NCBI GenBank assembly: GCA_002104895.1 | Contig: MCFG01000241.1 | Coordinates: 43,549-107,548 of the forward strand | Source of the DNA: Anaeromyces robustus | Lineage: Eukaryota > Neocallimastigomycota > Neocallimastigomycetes > Neocallimastigales > Neocallimastigaceae | DNA length: 64,000 bases | Reading direction: 5' to 3' | In this document: positions 48,104 to 60,090 of the stretch, in pieces | How the letters are laid out: every line of letters starts with the position of its first letter | Numbering within the stretch: position 1 is the first letter of the stretch | Program-made: the position numbers and the translations under genes | Notes under the pieces: model-generated | Databases searched by the model: none | What the model saw: the letters and a program-made list of their open reading frames with translations, nothing else | What the model was told of the DNA's origin: nothing

Positions 48104-49703
48104 TTTTGTTTGATTAATTTATTATTGGTCTCGACTAGGAATTCAAATTGTTTATTAAGGTAAATTTAAATTTTAATTTCGCTTTTTATGCCTTACAACT
48201 CAAAAATAAACCGGCAAAAGCTACTAACTAGAGGTATATACTAGACCTCGAAATAAATATTAAAACTATATAATTAAAGTCGCTTCACCTTCACGACCAA
48301 CCTCCAGCCTTCGGTGACTGAAGTTCCTTATTTGCCAGAGCTTACGAAGGTATTGAACTTGAACGTCCGATATTGCAGTGCTTTTTATCACACAACAATT
48401 CCTTCCCCCAAGAAAGCGTGCTTTTCACACTACCCACTTTTATCAATACCTAAGTAACTAATTGACTATAGTTTCTTAACCTACTAGAAACTAGTTACTT
48501 ACGTCAAACACTCTGTATATGAGCTCTAAACGCTCCTAGTATATTTTATAAATAATTTACCTTAAAAATTAAATAAATATTTGATTACACAGAAGTTTAC
48601 AAAGATGTTTTTTTCTTTTAATAATTTTTTCTATTTCACACTGCTGTTCTTTCAGTTTATCAACTTACTCGAGCTGAATGTAGGACTTACGTCTGTGCCT
48701 ACCAGCGAGGGCCAATGTGAAACTCGAAATTTAATTATAAAAAGAAAAGAAAGACAATATAAAATAAGGATCCTCAGAATGATTCTCCTTATTAAAAATT
48801 TTATTAAATTTATAAAAATTTTTTTTTTTTTTTTTTTTAAACTATATAACAAAAATAAATTTTTTTTTTTTTTTTTTTTTTTTTGACTAGAAAAAATTTT
48901 TTGAAAAATAATTTAATTTATCTATTCTATAATTTATTCATTCACTTATTTTTTATATTAATTTATTTAATTTATTAATATTCATTCACTTAATTTAATT
49001 TATTTAATTTTTTAATTTAATTTTATTAATTTTCCGAAAATATCACTGGCAAGGTAGTACAAAATCTTTTCCAAATGCTATGGGGTACACTATTTTTATC
49101 TTTGGGTAGTACAAGGAAAATTTTTCAAAATGTTACACAAGGAAAATTTTTTAACTATTCTAGGGTGGTACAAAATTTCCAATAACTAAGGTTTCTAAGT
49201 AGTTCAAAGGCAATTCAAAGTAAAGTAGCTAAGACTAAGGAGAGAAACTAGGCGGTAGTTCTAAGAACTTGGTTAAACTAAGGACGGGTGGAATCTGGGT
49301 GCTTTATTTTTTTACTTTATCAAGAAAAATTTTTATTCGAGAAGGATACTTGATAGGATGGATACTAGAATTATTCAAGAAAAGTAGACAAAGGGTAAAC
49401 AAGAAGTAGACAAGACTAAGACAAGACTAAAAATTAGGAATTATTCAAGGTAGATAACTAGGAATCAAAGACTAAGGTAGAAGTATCCAAAAACTAAGGC
49501 TAAAAGATTATTGCTAGAAAAGGTAGTATCCAGAAACTAGGAAAAGTAGTATTCTACGATCAAAACTAAAGAAGTAGTATCCAAAAGGTAGTTCTAAAAG
49601 GCGGTAGAATCCAATAAAAGGTAGAAACTAAAAATTGGTAGCAGATTCCAAAATTTTCGACACTAAGGTTCCAGGCGGTGTTTCTTTTGTTGGGTGCTTT
49701 TAT
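48104..49703 (-). other. Family C leader with structured and low-complexity parts
   Basis: At 48157-48570 is a less AT-rich segment closed by AAGGTAAATT with AATTTACCTT and holding stems such as GAGGT/ACCTC and CTAAGTAACTA/TAGTTACTTA. At 48870-49030 there are repeated ATTCATTCACTTA words as in the A and B LTRs. At 49040-49680 the plus strand is rich in A and G, with drifting repeats of ACTAAGG, GTAGTATCC and GGTAGTACAA. No frame is evident. Confidence 0.55.
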
Positions 49704-50418
49704 TGTAACGGAACGGTTGTTCCAATATTACAATTGACACCAAAATTTGAAGTAAACACAAACAAAATAAAATTTAAAATAAAAGATACTTATTGCAATA
49801 TCAGAACACCTTTCCTTTGTTAACCTGAAAGGTCGGTGTCGAGATATATATATTAGTAAGATTTAGTTTTAAGTTTTATTTTATTTTTATTTAAAATATG
49901 TTTTATTAGAATTTAGTTTTATTAATTATTAAAAATTAATAATAACTAACCTTTGTAGTATTTCGAACTACTTATGAATTAATTATTACTAATATATATA
50001 AAGTTATAAAAGAATAAAAGCACAAAGAAAAATATTTTAACTAAAGATTTTACACCTATTTATACTTTTTGCGGAAAAATAGTTTTAAAAATAAAAGTTC
50101 ATAAAAATAATAAAAAATTGCTAGAAACAAAGATATTTTGATATAAAATGAATCTCATAGAAAAATAAAGAAATATTATATAATTTTTTCTTAAAGTTTC
50201 TAATTTTATTCCAGGTAATTCTATAAAGAAATACAGAAATAAAATACAGAAACAAATACAGAATAAAATACAGAAATTTATAATAAATAAATTTAAAATA
50301 AAATTTTTATAAAATTTGGAACAAGGTGTGAGTCGAACCCAGAGTGTTCGCCCAGATAGTCATAGTTACTAACCACTAGACCATGGTTACTGTTTTACTA
50401 ATTGAGGGATTCGTTACA
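49704..50418 (-). repeat. Family C 5' LTR (right copy)
   Basis: This 715-bp LTR is followed by the ATATT target duplication (50419-50423) and then by copia sequence. Confidence 0.9.
50330..50383 (-). promoter_or_regulatory. tRNA-like Pol III boxes in family C LTR
   Basis: On the minus strand, TGGTCTAGTGGTTAG (50383 down to 50369) is a textbook tRNA A box of the Glu/Asp type and GGGTTCGACTC (50340 down to 50330) a B box. Offsets from the LTR start (50418) are +36 and +79, the same as in family B. This is the clearest tRNA-like module of the three families. Confidence 0.75.
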
Positions 50419-50423
50419 ATATT

Positions 50424-53400
50424 GAATAAACTAAAGCAATTATCAACAATGACAATTCAAACAATATCACAAACTGGGTTATAGATTCAGGTGCATCAGT
50501 TCATATCACTTATAGACTTGACTTGTTAAAAAACGTTAAACCACATTCTGAGCCTATAAGCTTTGCAGATGGTAAAAAAATATATTCAAAGTATATAGGA
50601 AGCTACGATGGATTTATTAATAACAATAAAATAATTTTAAAAAATGTTCTATACATTCCAAGCGTCAAAAGAAATATAATATCCCTTTCTAAACTAATAA
50701 AGCAAAATTATAAAATAATATTCACTAGAAATAATAATACACCCCAAGCCATATTATATTCTCCTGAAGGCAAAAGAATTATATCAACATACTCTAGAGA
50801 AGTAAACAACACTTATCATATATGGATCACTAGCGATAAAGTTAATATGGATGCAAACCAACCACAAAACAACATTTTCTCACTTGAAAACTATACTAAT
50901 ACCGATGAACAATATAATTTATGGCACCGCAGACTTTGCCATTTTAAAATAGATAAAATTATAAACAAATTGCCAAAAATCAATATAACTAATAAATGTA
51001 AAATTTGTATTAAATCCAAACTAAAAAATAAACCTTACTTGCCTGTTACAAAGATATCTAAACAACCTTTTGATCTAATCCATATTGACTTAGTTGGTCC
51101 AATCACTGAATCAATATATGGCAATAAATATATCCTTACCATACTAGATGATTACTCCAGATATAACTGGGTATTATTCTTAAAAAACAAATCAGATACC
51201 TATGATTCATTTAATGTATGGTATAACAACATATACAACTTATTCAACAAGAATATCAAAGCAGTTAGATCTGACAACGGTACAGAATTCACTTCTCTTA
51301 AATTCAAAAGGTTATTTAGTGAAAAAGGAACAATTCATCAAACCACTGTTCCTTATAACCCTCAACAAAATGGCAGAGCCTAAAGGCTAAATGGAATTCT
51401 TATATCTACAGCTACCGCTCTACTAGAAGACTCCAAACTCAGTAGAAAATTCTGGCAGGATGCAGTTGAAACGGCGAGCTACATTTACAATAGAATTCCA
51501 CACTCATCTATAGACAATAAAATCCCTTTTGAAAGAATTTTTAATAAAAGGGTAAATTTCAATAATGTTAGAGTCTTCGGATGTAGAGTCATGTACTTAG
51601 TTCCAAAGCACTTAAAACAAAAATTCGAAAATAGTGCTTCATCTGGTATCTTTATTGGCTATTGCTATGATCCTAACTCATACAAAATTTTTGATATTAA
51701 CAACTGTAAAGTTCTTCGTTCGCGTGTTGTCGAATTTTTTGAAAAGGAGCCTGCAAATTTCTACTTCAACAACAAAATCGAAGATATTAAAAATGATACA
51801 AACGCCATCAGTTCAAATCCTTATCAAAAACTTCAAATTTTATCAAATTTAAACAATAATAAACTACTAAGTAATAATCAGACACCAAAAACACAAATCA
51901 ATCTAGACAAAGAGTCAGCTGATAATTTAAAACCCCAAAATGATATCTCAAACTTTCAAAATATCAATCCAAATGATATATACGAAAACAATAACGAAAT
52001 TAATTTCTTCAACCATCCCAAGAATTATTACTACCACAAAAGATCAAAGCATAACAATAATCAATTCTATAATAAAAGAAGAAAAATAACGTTGTTTAAT
52101 ATTACATTTGTAGAACCACAAAACTATGAAGATATTTTTAACTTACCAGATGTGAATGAATGGTTAATCGCCATTAATGAAGAGTTAAATAATATGGATA
52201 AATTAAAAGTCTACGAACCTGTTGACACAATTCCAGAAGACGCAAACCCTATTCCCCCTCGATGGGTTTTCAAATATAAACGTGATGATGATGGTAACAT
52301 CATCAAAAGAAAAGCACGATTAGTGGCGCGTGGTTTCACTCAACAATTCGGAATTGATTATTTCGAAACATTTTCTCCTACCTTAAAGCAAGATTCATTA
52401 CGAATTATTGTCGCCTTAGCCTCTCAAAATGGATTTCGTATAATACAAATAGATGTTACCGCCACATACTTAAATGCAGAACTATCAGAAGTTATATATA
52501 TGAAGGCACCTGAAGGTTACGATAATCACAACAAACCTTATTGGAGACTAAAAAAGGCGATATATGGACTTAAACAATCAGGTAAGGCATGGAATAATAA
52601 GCTTAATGACATTTTGACCAGTATAAACTTTAAAAGATTAACTTGTGATCCATGTGTTTACAAGAAACTTAATCACAAAAACGAAATTACCTGTATTCTC
52701 GCAGTTTATGTTGATGATATCCTAATCACAGGAACAGAAAAGGAAATTAACCAAACTAAACAACTTATTAAGAAACATTTCCAAATCAAAGATATTGGAG
52801 ATGTAAACTTTATTATTGGCATAAAATTCATCAAGTATAGTAACGGGTACTTCTTACACCAAAAAAGATACATCACTGATTTACTCAACAAATACAAAGA
52901 TGAAAACATATATCCAACCAATTGTCTAAAACCAATTATGGATATTAATCTTAGAAAGATCAAAATAAATCCTACTAGATACAGAAGTCTTATTGGGAAT
53001 CTACTTTATTTAAGTATATGCACCAGACCAGATATCATTTACGCTGTTAGCAAAGCATCAAGAAAATCACAAAACCCAAATATGGAAGACTGGAGAAATA
53101 TTTTAAAGATTCTTGGATACTTAAAAGGTACTATCAATTATGGATTAAAATTCAATACTAATCGTACAATAAGTGCTTTTTCTGATGCAGATTACGCCGG
53201 AGATATACAGACAAGAAGGTCTACTACTGGGTACATTATCACTATAGGTAATACACCAATTAGTTGGTGTTCCAAGCTTCAACCTTGTGTTTCAACCTCT
53301 ACAGCAGAAGCAGAATATTATAGCCTAAGTGAATGTTCAAAACAGTGCATTTGGTACATAAATCTGCTTAATGAATTGAACTTTAATATTAGCTTTATAA

Positions 53401-53636
53401 ATATAAATGTTGATAACAAGGCGGCAATTTTTATAAGCGAAAACAATATGATTAATCAAAAAATAAAACACATAGATATTAGATATCATTATATAAGGGA
53501 ATTAATTAAAGATAAGAAAATAAAATTAAAGTATATTAATTCTAAGGATAATGTCGCTGATGGATTCACTAAGTATTTAAATACGATATCAATGACAAAC
53601 TTTAGAAACAAAATATTACATAAATTTTATTAATTT
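50424..53636 (+). pseudogene. pol: Copia pol region (protease, integrase, RT, RNase H)
   Basis: In copia order: protease (WVIDSGASVHIT), the integrase zinc region (LWHRRLCH...CKICIKSKLK) and core (IHIDLVGPI, ILDDYSRYNWV, VRSDNGTEFTS, NPQQNGRA). Then the reverse transcriptase (RWVFKYKRDDDG, KARLVARGFTQ, IDVTATYLNAEL, VYVDDILITG) and RNase H (AFSDADYAGD, STAEAEYYSLSE). Integrase before RT defines Ty1/copia. The region is nearly whole with about one to two small breaks. Confidence 0.88.
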
Positions 53637-53742
53637 ATTAAATATTATCTGTCCTATTATATTTAATATTTCTTTTAAATATTTTACTTAAAATTTTATT
53701 TTTCAAATCTATTTATTCAACATAATTAGATTTGAGGGGGAG

Positions 53743-53904
53743 TGTCAAATGAATAATGTATTAAATAATGTATTAAATAATGTACAATATATAAATAATG
53801 TATTGTAATAGTATAAAAGAAGAATATGCAAAATATTCTTTAAAATATCTTTCTTAATATTATAAATGAATAATATTAATATTTTATAAGATATATTTCT
53901 GACA
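53743..53904 (+). repeat. Copia 3' LTR
   Basis: This 162-bp LTR follows the polypurine tract GATTTGAGGGGGAG (53729-53742). It is followed by TAAAA, matching the flank of the LTR at 26964. Confidence 0.9.
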
Positions 53905-54013
53905 TAAAATAAAATAATAATTAATTCGAATTTTCGATTTTAAAAATTTTCTTTTTATTAAAATAAAATAATAATTAATTCGAATTTTCGATTTTAAAAA
54001 ATTATCTTTTTAT
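53905..54013. repeat. Two-copy tandem repeat next to the copia end
   Basis: Two adjacent copies of about 52 bp share TAATTAATTCGAATTTTCGA and end in CTTTTTAT. It is host sequence just beyond the copia target duplication. Confidence 0.7.
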
Positions 54014-54233
54014 GTAACATAAAATATAAAATATAAAATATAAAATATATATCTATCTATATTTTAATGTAACATATGTAAATAATAAAAAATAGAAATA
54101 AAATAAAATATATGTATATGGATAACGAAAAGAAATGATAAAATATAAAATGTAATATAGAAAATAAAAATAAAAAAGAAAAAAAATGATTATTTAATTA
54201 TTGGTAATATTGGTAACGTTTTCAATACTTTAA

Positions 54234-54266
<33 letters not shown>

Positions 54267-55479
54267 CTATGGTTTCACTGATTATAATAATAAATAACAT
54301 TCTTTGAAAAAAAAAAGTGTAATTGATTGTTGTGATTATAAAGATTTTAGATAAAAAAAAATTATATAAATAATGAGAAGCAACCATTTAATAAAATATA
54401 AATATTTGAAAAGAAAAAATATAATATCATATAAAAAAATAATATATAATATAAATAAAGAAAAAACAAGACATTAATAATAATAATACATATATTATTA
54501 TAAAAATAATTTAATTTTACTAAATATAATTATTATAAAAATATAAATTTTTATATCCAATAATAAATAATATTTTTAATTTTTTTTTTTTATCTTTTTT
54601 TTTTTTTTTTTCTTTTGATATATATTTAGAAAATTTAAAAATTTATATTTTTAAATAAATGAATCATTTTATATAATAAAATAAATTAAGAAATAAATGA
54701 TTTTTAATTATTTTTTTTTATTATTTAGGAATCATTATTAAAAAATATAATATTTTTTATTATTATTATTTTTCATATGAAAATTAAATAAAATAAAATA
54801 AATAAAGATAATAAATAAATAAAACTTTCATTTTGGAGATTATGATTATATGTTAAAAATATAATGAAAAAAAAAAAAGCTTTATTTTAGAGATATTTCT
54901 CACAATTAATTAATTAATAATAATAATAATTATTATTATTATTATTAATTTTTTAAAAAAAATAATTGAATATCAATCATAATAATAATAATAGTAATAA
55001 TAATATAAAAAAAACTTTTTATTTTAATAATATAAATAATATAGAAAAAAAAAGGCTATTTAAAAAATAATATGAAAAGTAAAAAAAAATTTTTTTTTTT
55101 ATATTTTCAATTAATTCAATTATTTAATTTATTGATCAATCATTTTAATTATTTAATTAAAATTATTGATGTATAAGATAAAATTAAAAATATTAATTAA
55201 AAATCAAAATTATAGTTTTTTTTTAAAAAAAAAAATATATATATATATTTATTAATTATAATTATAATTATAATTATATAATTTTATAATTTTTGCTTAA
55301 TTGATAAATTTAAAACTTTAATCTTAATAATTATAATCAATAAATTTTTCTGTGAGGATTTTAAAAAATTATATAAATAAAACAAAAAAAAAAAAAAATT
55401 CTTAAAAACATTTTTAAAAAAATAATTAAAAATAAAAAAAAAATAATAATAAATAGATATTATATAGAAATTATCAGCA
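54014..55479. other. AT-rich intergenic region upstream of the CotH gene
   Basis: No gene was seen. The region consists of A/T runs, a poly(A) tract near 54240-54266, and a palindromic AATAATAATAATTATTATT-like stretch near 54918-54946. Confidence 0.6.
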
Positions 55480-57650
55480 ATGCTAGTAATTTTATTTATT
55501 GCTCTACTATTTAATGGTAATAATACATGTATATTTGAATAGTATTTATTAAAAATTTATTATATTTAATTAATCAATTAATATAATATATATAAATATA
55601 AATATTATATATATACATATACTTTTTTTTTTTTTTTTTATTTATTTATTTATTTAAATTGAAATTATTAGTATACCATGTATTTGGTATTGATTCCTTT
55701 TTCAAAGAAGGTCAAAGATCAAAACTTTTTGAATTATCGGATAATCAAGTAACAACCATTAATATTACATTAACTGATGAAGAATTTTATAGATTGAAAA
55801 ATATAGATATTAATAATGATCCTACTACCGATTTTTTAAATGATTTAGAAAGAAGGTATCAAGAGGTAGAGAAATACCTTTCCTATTTACAAACATGTAA
55901 TTTTACTGAAATATACCCTGATCTTGCCGTAAAAGATCTACCCGAATTAAAAATTAGTAATAAAGGTTTCTCCCATATAAATCCAGAATAAATCATTAAA
56001 GGATTTAAATTTTATATTAATGATTATGCCGAATTTTCACCTTTTGATGATTACGATAATAATGAATTAAAAATAAAAGTACTTCAAAGTAATCAAAATT
56101 TCAACTTATTAAAAATTTTTATCACCTTAGCTAACGCTAAAAATTTTGATGATATTTTAAAATATGATAGTATGACGGGGGATTTGGTGATGTTTAAATT
56201 CATTTCTAAAAAAGAAAATGATTATTACTTTGATAATGAAGAATATAATCTATTTTATAAAGAATTAAAAAAAGATCCCAATAAATCAAAAATGTTAAAA
56301 ACGACAGAAAAGGAAAGAAAACTCACTAAAATCCTAAAAAATATAAATAATATTCAAAAAAATATAAAAAGAATTTTATTTTTGTTGAAACAATATAAAT
56401 TTTCTGATCTTTCCTCCAAATTTGATTTCCAGAAAAATTATTCAGAATTAAAAATTGATGAAAATGGATTTGCAAATTATGATATTGAAAATGTTATGAA
56501 AGGATTTAATTTTGATTTAGAAAATTATGTTAACTTCTCCTCAGATTATTCCTACATTCATACTCTTTTCCCCGTACTTCAATCCAATAAAAATTTTGAT
56601 TTATTAAATATTTTAATTCATCTTGCAAAATTAATGACCTATAGTACATTTAATAAGGATGATGAATTAACGCGTAGACTAGTATTCTTTAATTATGTTG
56701 TAAAAAATGGAAATGATGATGCTTATAATGATGATGGCGACACTATTTCTAATTATGAATTTAATTTAGACGACTTGACCTCTTTTCTTCAAACCTACGA
56801 AGAAAAAAGTAATGAAGTTTATTTTGAAGATATTGACGATTTGAAATACTATAAATATTTCAGAAATGTAGAAAAAGTAAATTCAAAAACTTTAGCAGAA
56901 ATACTTGAAAGGATTAAAATATATAATTTTAAGGAACATGATCATGATCTTACCATCATTAAAAAAGAATTTCCTGAATTAATGATTGAAGAGGATGGCC
57001 AACCAAAATTTGATGTTTATAAAGTTCTTAAGGGTTTCAAATTGAATGAACAAGATTATTATGATATTGATATTGTTAATAATGAAAATTCGTCTGAATT
57101 GTTAATGTATCATAGTAATAAAGAATTTAAATTATTAAATATTTTAATGGAAATTTCCTCAAAAGCAAATTTCAATGAATATAATAATTATGATATCAGT
57201 CATGATCAATTCAAAATTATTTTAATAAAAGCTAAATTTATTCAAAATCCCAAAGATGATGTTTATACCATCAATACTAAGGAATATGATGATTTCATAA
57301 AAGATATTGAAAAATGTAAAATAAAAGATGCTTCTATGGTCGTTGATTTTAATGGGTAAAGTAAAAAAAAAAAAAAAGATTTTTTTTTTTAATATTAATA
57401 TTTTTTTATTAGTAAATTTAGATTGAATTATATAATTGTAAATATATAATTAAAGTATTTTAATAATCTTCATTTTATATATAATTAAAATTTTAATAAT
57501 CTTCATTTTATATATAATTAAAATATTTTTTAATAATCTTCATTTTATATATAATTAAAAAATATTTTTTAATAATCCTATTATTTTATATATAATATAT
57601 AATAATTATATTTTATAAATAAAAAAAATTTTTTTTAAAAAAAAGAATAC

Positions 57651-57683
<33 letters not shown>

Positions 57684-59054
57684 TATTAGAGAAAAAAAAG
57701 AATTTAAAAAGGTAACTTTGTCGATTGGTGGAAATTATTCCAGATATTTTGCAAAATATCAATATAATATAAAAATTGGTAAAGGAGAGAATTTATATGG
57801 TCGTAAACATTTAAAATTACGTGCTGATATTACAGATCCTTCTTTAATGAGAACAAAATTAATTTCTGATATTCATAATCGTTTAGAAATTCCATCCGTT
57901 TCGGCAAATTATATTACATTAAATATTAATGATGAATATTTAGGATTATTTATTTTAACAGATAGATATAAGACGTCTTGGGTTGAAGATGTTTTCAATG
58001 AAAAAGATACCAAATTATTATATAAATGTGAAGATTCTACCCTAACTAAAGAACAATCCTATTGTATCAATGAAAATGATGAAGTTACGGATACTACTGA
58101 ATGGAATGAATTAATTGAAACCTTAGATAATGCTCAAAGTGTATCGGACATAGAAGATATTTTTGATGTAGATCAATTTTTAAAAGAAATGGCCATAGAA
58201 TATTTAACGGATGGAGGGGATCATTTTAAAAGTGGTCATAATTATTATATGTATAAACCAAATAATGGTAAATGGAAATATTTAGCTTATGACTACGATT
58301 TAGATATAGCCACGGAAGAATGTGCTTTTTCTTTTGAAGATTATTTTGATAGTACCATTCCTCTTATTAATTTACTTATTTTAAATGATCCTGAAAGATT
58401 TGAAAAAATATTAAAAGAAGTGATCACGATAACCTTCAATCCTAATATTCTTATTCCCCATATTGATAATATTAAAGAATATGTTAAACCTTTTATTGAA
58501 AAAGAAAAAATAGAAACCCCTGAAGGTTATTATCCTGGTCGTTTTAACGATGATGGTTATTACTTTTACACTGAAGAAGAATGGGAAGATAATACTGAAT
58601 ATGGAAGTGTTGATTATTTACCTGGTATTAAATATTTTATTAGCGAAAGATTCCAATTTTTAAGTGAATACTACAATTCCACTTTTGAAAACGAAACAAG
58701 TAAATATATTTTTTAAATTATAAAAAAAATTTTTTTTTTCTTTTTGATTTATTTATTTATTATTTAATTATTTATATATAATATATAATTAAATTTTTAT
58801 ATTATAAAATTTTATAATTATAATTATAATTATAATAATAATAATAATTAATAATAATAATAATAATGAATAATAATAATGAATAATAATAATAATAATA
58901 AGTAAAAACTTTTTATTCATATTTTTTATAACTATTAACATAAAATTATATAGTTGATGATAATGAACTTAACAAGAGCGGAACAGAAAAAATTATCATT
59001 TTCACTGTCTTTAATATTGCCTTAATTATTGGAATTTTATTGTTCTTTTTATAA
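55480..59054 (+). pseudogene. CotH-family membrane-anchored protein with three N-terminal repeats; one in-frame stop
   Basis: Exons are 55480-55516, 55672-57355, 57690-58699 and 58954-59054. Exon 1 gives a signal peptide (MLVILFIALLFNG). Exon 2 starts with a CotH-like strand (ITLTDEEFYRL), then three diverged repeats of about 150 residues, then DASMVVDFNGE. Exon 3 is the CotH core: SIGGNYSRYF, GRKHLKLRAD, LGLFILTDRYK, DVDQFLKEMAIEYLTDGGDHF, GHNYYMYKPNNGKW and an acidic YDYDLDIA motif like the metal site of CotH kinases. Exon 4 adds one membrane helix (IIIFTVFNIALIIGILLFFL) at the C-terminus. Bacterial CotH phosphorylates spore-coat proteins; the fungal role is unknown. A TAA at 55989-55991 lies where the parallel repeats have a charged or polar residue, so this allele is probably non-functional or the base is an error. 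Confidence 0.8.
57413..57600 (+). repeat. Tandem repeat inside CotH intron 2
   Basis: The words TTAATAATCTTCATTTTATA and TATAATTAAAAT recur about four times at roughly 30-40 bp spacing within the intron 57356-57689. It has no effect on the reading frame. Confidence 0.7.
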
Positions 59055-60090
59055 AAAAAAAGTAAACCATAACATTATTTTATTAACCATAAAAAAATAG
59101 TTTAATTTTTTTTGTAATTTTGTATATGAAAAATTAACCTATTAAAAAATAAAATAACTTAAAAAAAAAAATAATAAAGAATTAATTTTATTAGTTTTGT
59201 CATATAATTTTATGTTTATTAATTAAAAAAAAAAAAAAAAACATAAATTATAATTCATAAATAGAATAATAATATATATTGTTATATAATTTATGGTAAA
59301 ATGATAGATAATAATATATATTATTATATAATTTATGGTAAAATGATAGATAATAATATATATTGTTATATAATTTATGGTAAAATGATAGATAATAATA
59401 TATATTGTTATATAATTTATGGTAAAATGATGGATAATAATATATATTGTTATATAATTTATGGTAAAATGATAGATAATAATAAAAAAAAATTTTTTTT
59501 ATTTTCATATATAATTAATTATATTTATATTTTTATAAATAAATAATAACAAAATAAAAAAAAAATAAAAATATAAAATAAAAAATAAAAATAATTGAAA
59601 TATATAGTAATAGATTATATTAAAAAGTAATTATAATTTTTTCTTTAATATTTATCTTTATTTATTTAACTTTTTATACAAAAAAAAAACATGTTTATAT
59701 ATTTTAATAATATATTAAGATATTCCAATAAAAAACAAATTCATAAAAAAAAAGAGATATTTAAATACTATTGAAAATGTATATATATTAATAATAATAA
59801 TAATTCTATAATTCTAATATTCTTATTACCTATTAAATTATAAACTTTTTAATAAGCGTATATTTAATGAAAGTTATAATAAAGATTTTAGTTTCAAAAA
59901 TAATCTATATGAAAATAATCAATATTAAGGATCATTTTAAGCAGTGTAAAAAGATTCATTTGAAATTTAGGATAAATTAGAGGCATTTCTTAAAAAATCA
60001 GGTAATGAAAATTTTATGTTAAATATCAAATGTAAAAACATCAAAAAAAAAATTAATATAAACTTCAACTTCCTTATTAATAATTAAGAT
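59055..60090. other. AT-rich intergenic region with a 42-bp tandem repeat
   Basis: This is the downstream flank of the CotH gene. Apart from the 42-bp array at 59266-59480 no feature was recognised. Confidence 0.6.
59266..59480. repeat. 42-bp tandem repeat, five copies
   Basis: The unit contains ATTGTTATATAATTTATGG and TAAAATGATAGATAATAATA. Its length is a multiple of three, so frames on both strands stay open by arithmetic, giving spurious repeats such as MIDNNIYCYIIYGK. No coding role is proposed. Confidence 0.85.

Larger units (their letters stand above)
45136..50418 (-). mobile_element. Family C LTR element with gag-protease, minus strand
   Basis: Two 715-bp LTRs (45136-45850 and 49704-50418) differ at a few positions, and the flanks are ATATT on both sides. 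The internal 3.85 kb encodes a Ty3-like gag and protease on the minus strand, but I see no reverse transcriptase or integrase. It would therefore depend on another element's pol. It shares the TGTAACG ends, the tRNA-like boxes and the polypurine-tract block with families A and B. About one small break is present in its coding region. Confidence 0.85.
26964..53904 (+). mobile_element. Ty1/copia element broken up by nested LTR insertions
   Basis: The two ends are 162-bp LTRs (26964-27125 and 53743-53904), differing at about one position and starting TGTCAAATG and ending TTCTGACA. Both outer flanks are TAAAA, the expected 5-bp target duplication, so the ends belong to one insertion. Inside lie a leader with minisatellites, a gag region with a zinc knuckle, and a pol region with protease, integrase, reverse transcriptase and RNase H. 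Between these parts sit five later insertions of other LTR elements or solo LTRs. The element is dead, with the nested insertions plus a few small breaks. LTR similarity suggests that it is geologically young all the same. Confidence 0.85.

Noticed and set aside
28385-50418. Calling the A/B-box modules functional tRNA genes
   Set aside because: D and acceptor arms do not pair properly and there is no clear acceptor end; they are tRNA-like only.
59266-59546. Repeat-encoded proteins on both strands of the 42-bp array
   Set aside because: A 42-bp unit keeps any frame open by arithmetic; no signal peptide, context or codon bias supports translation.
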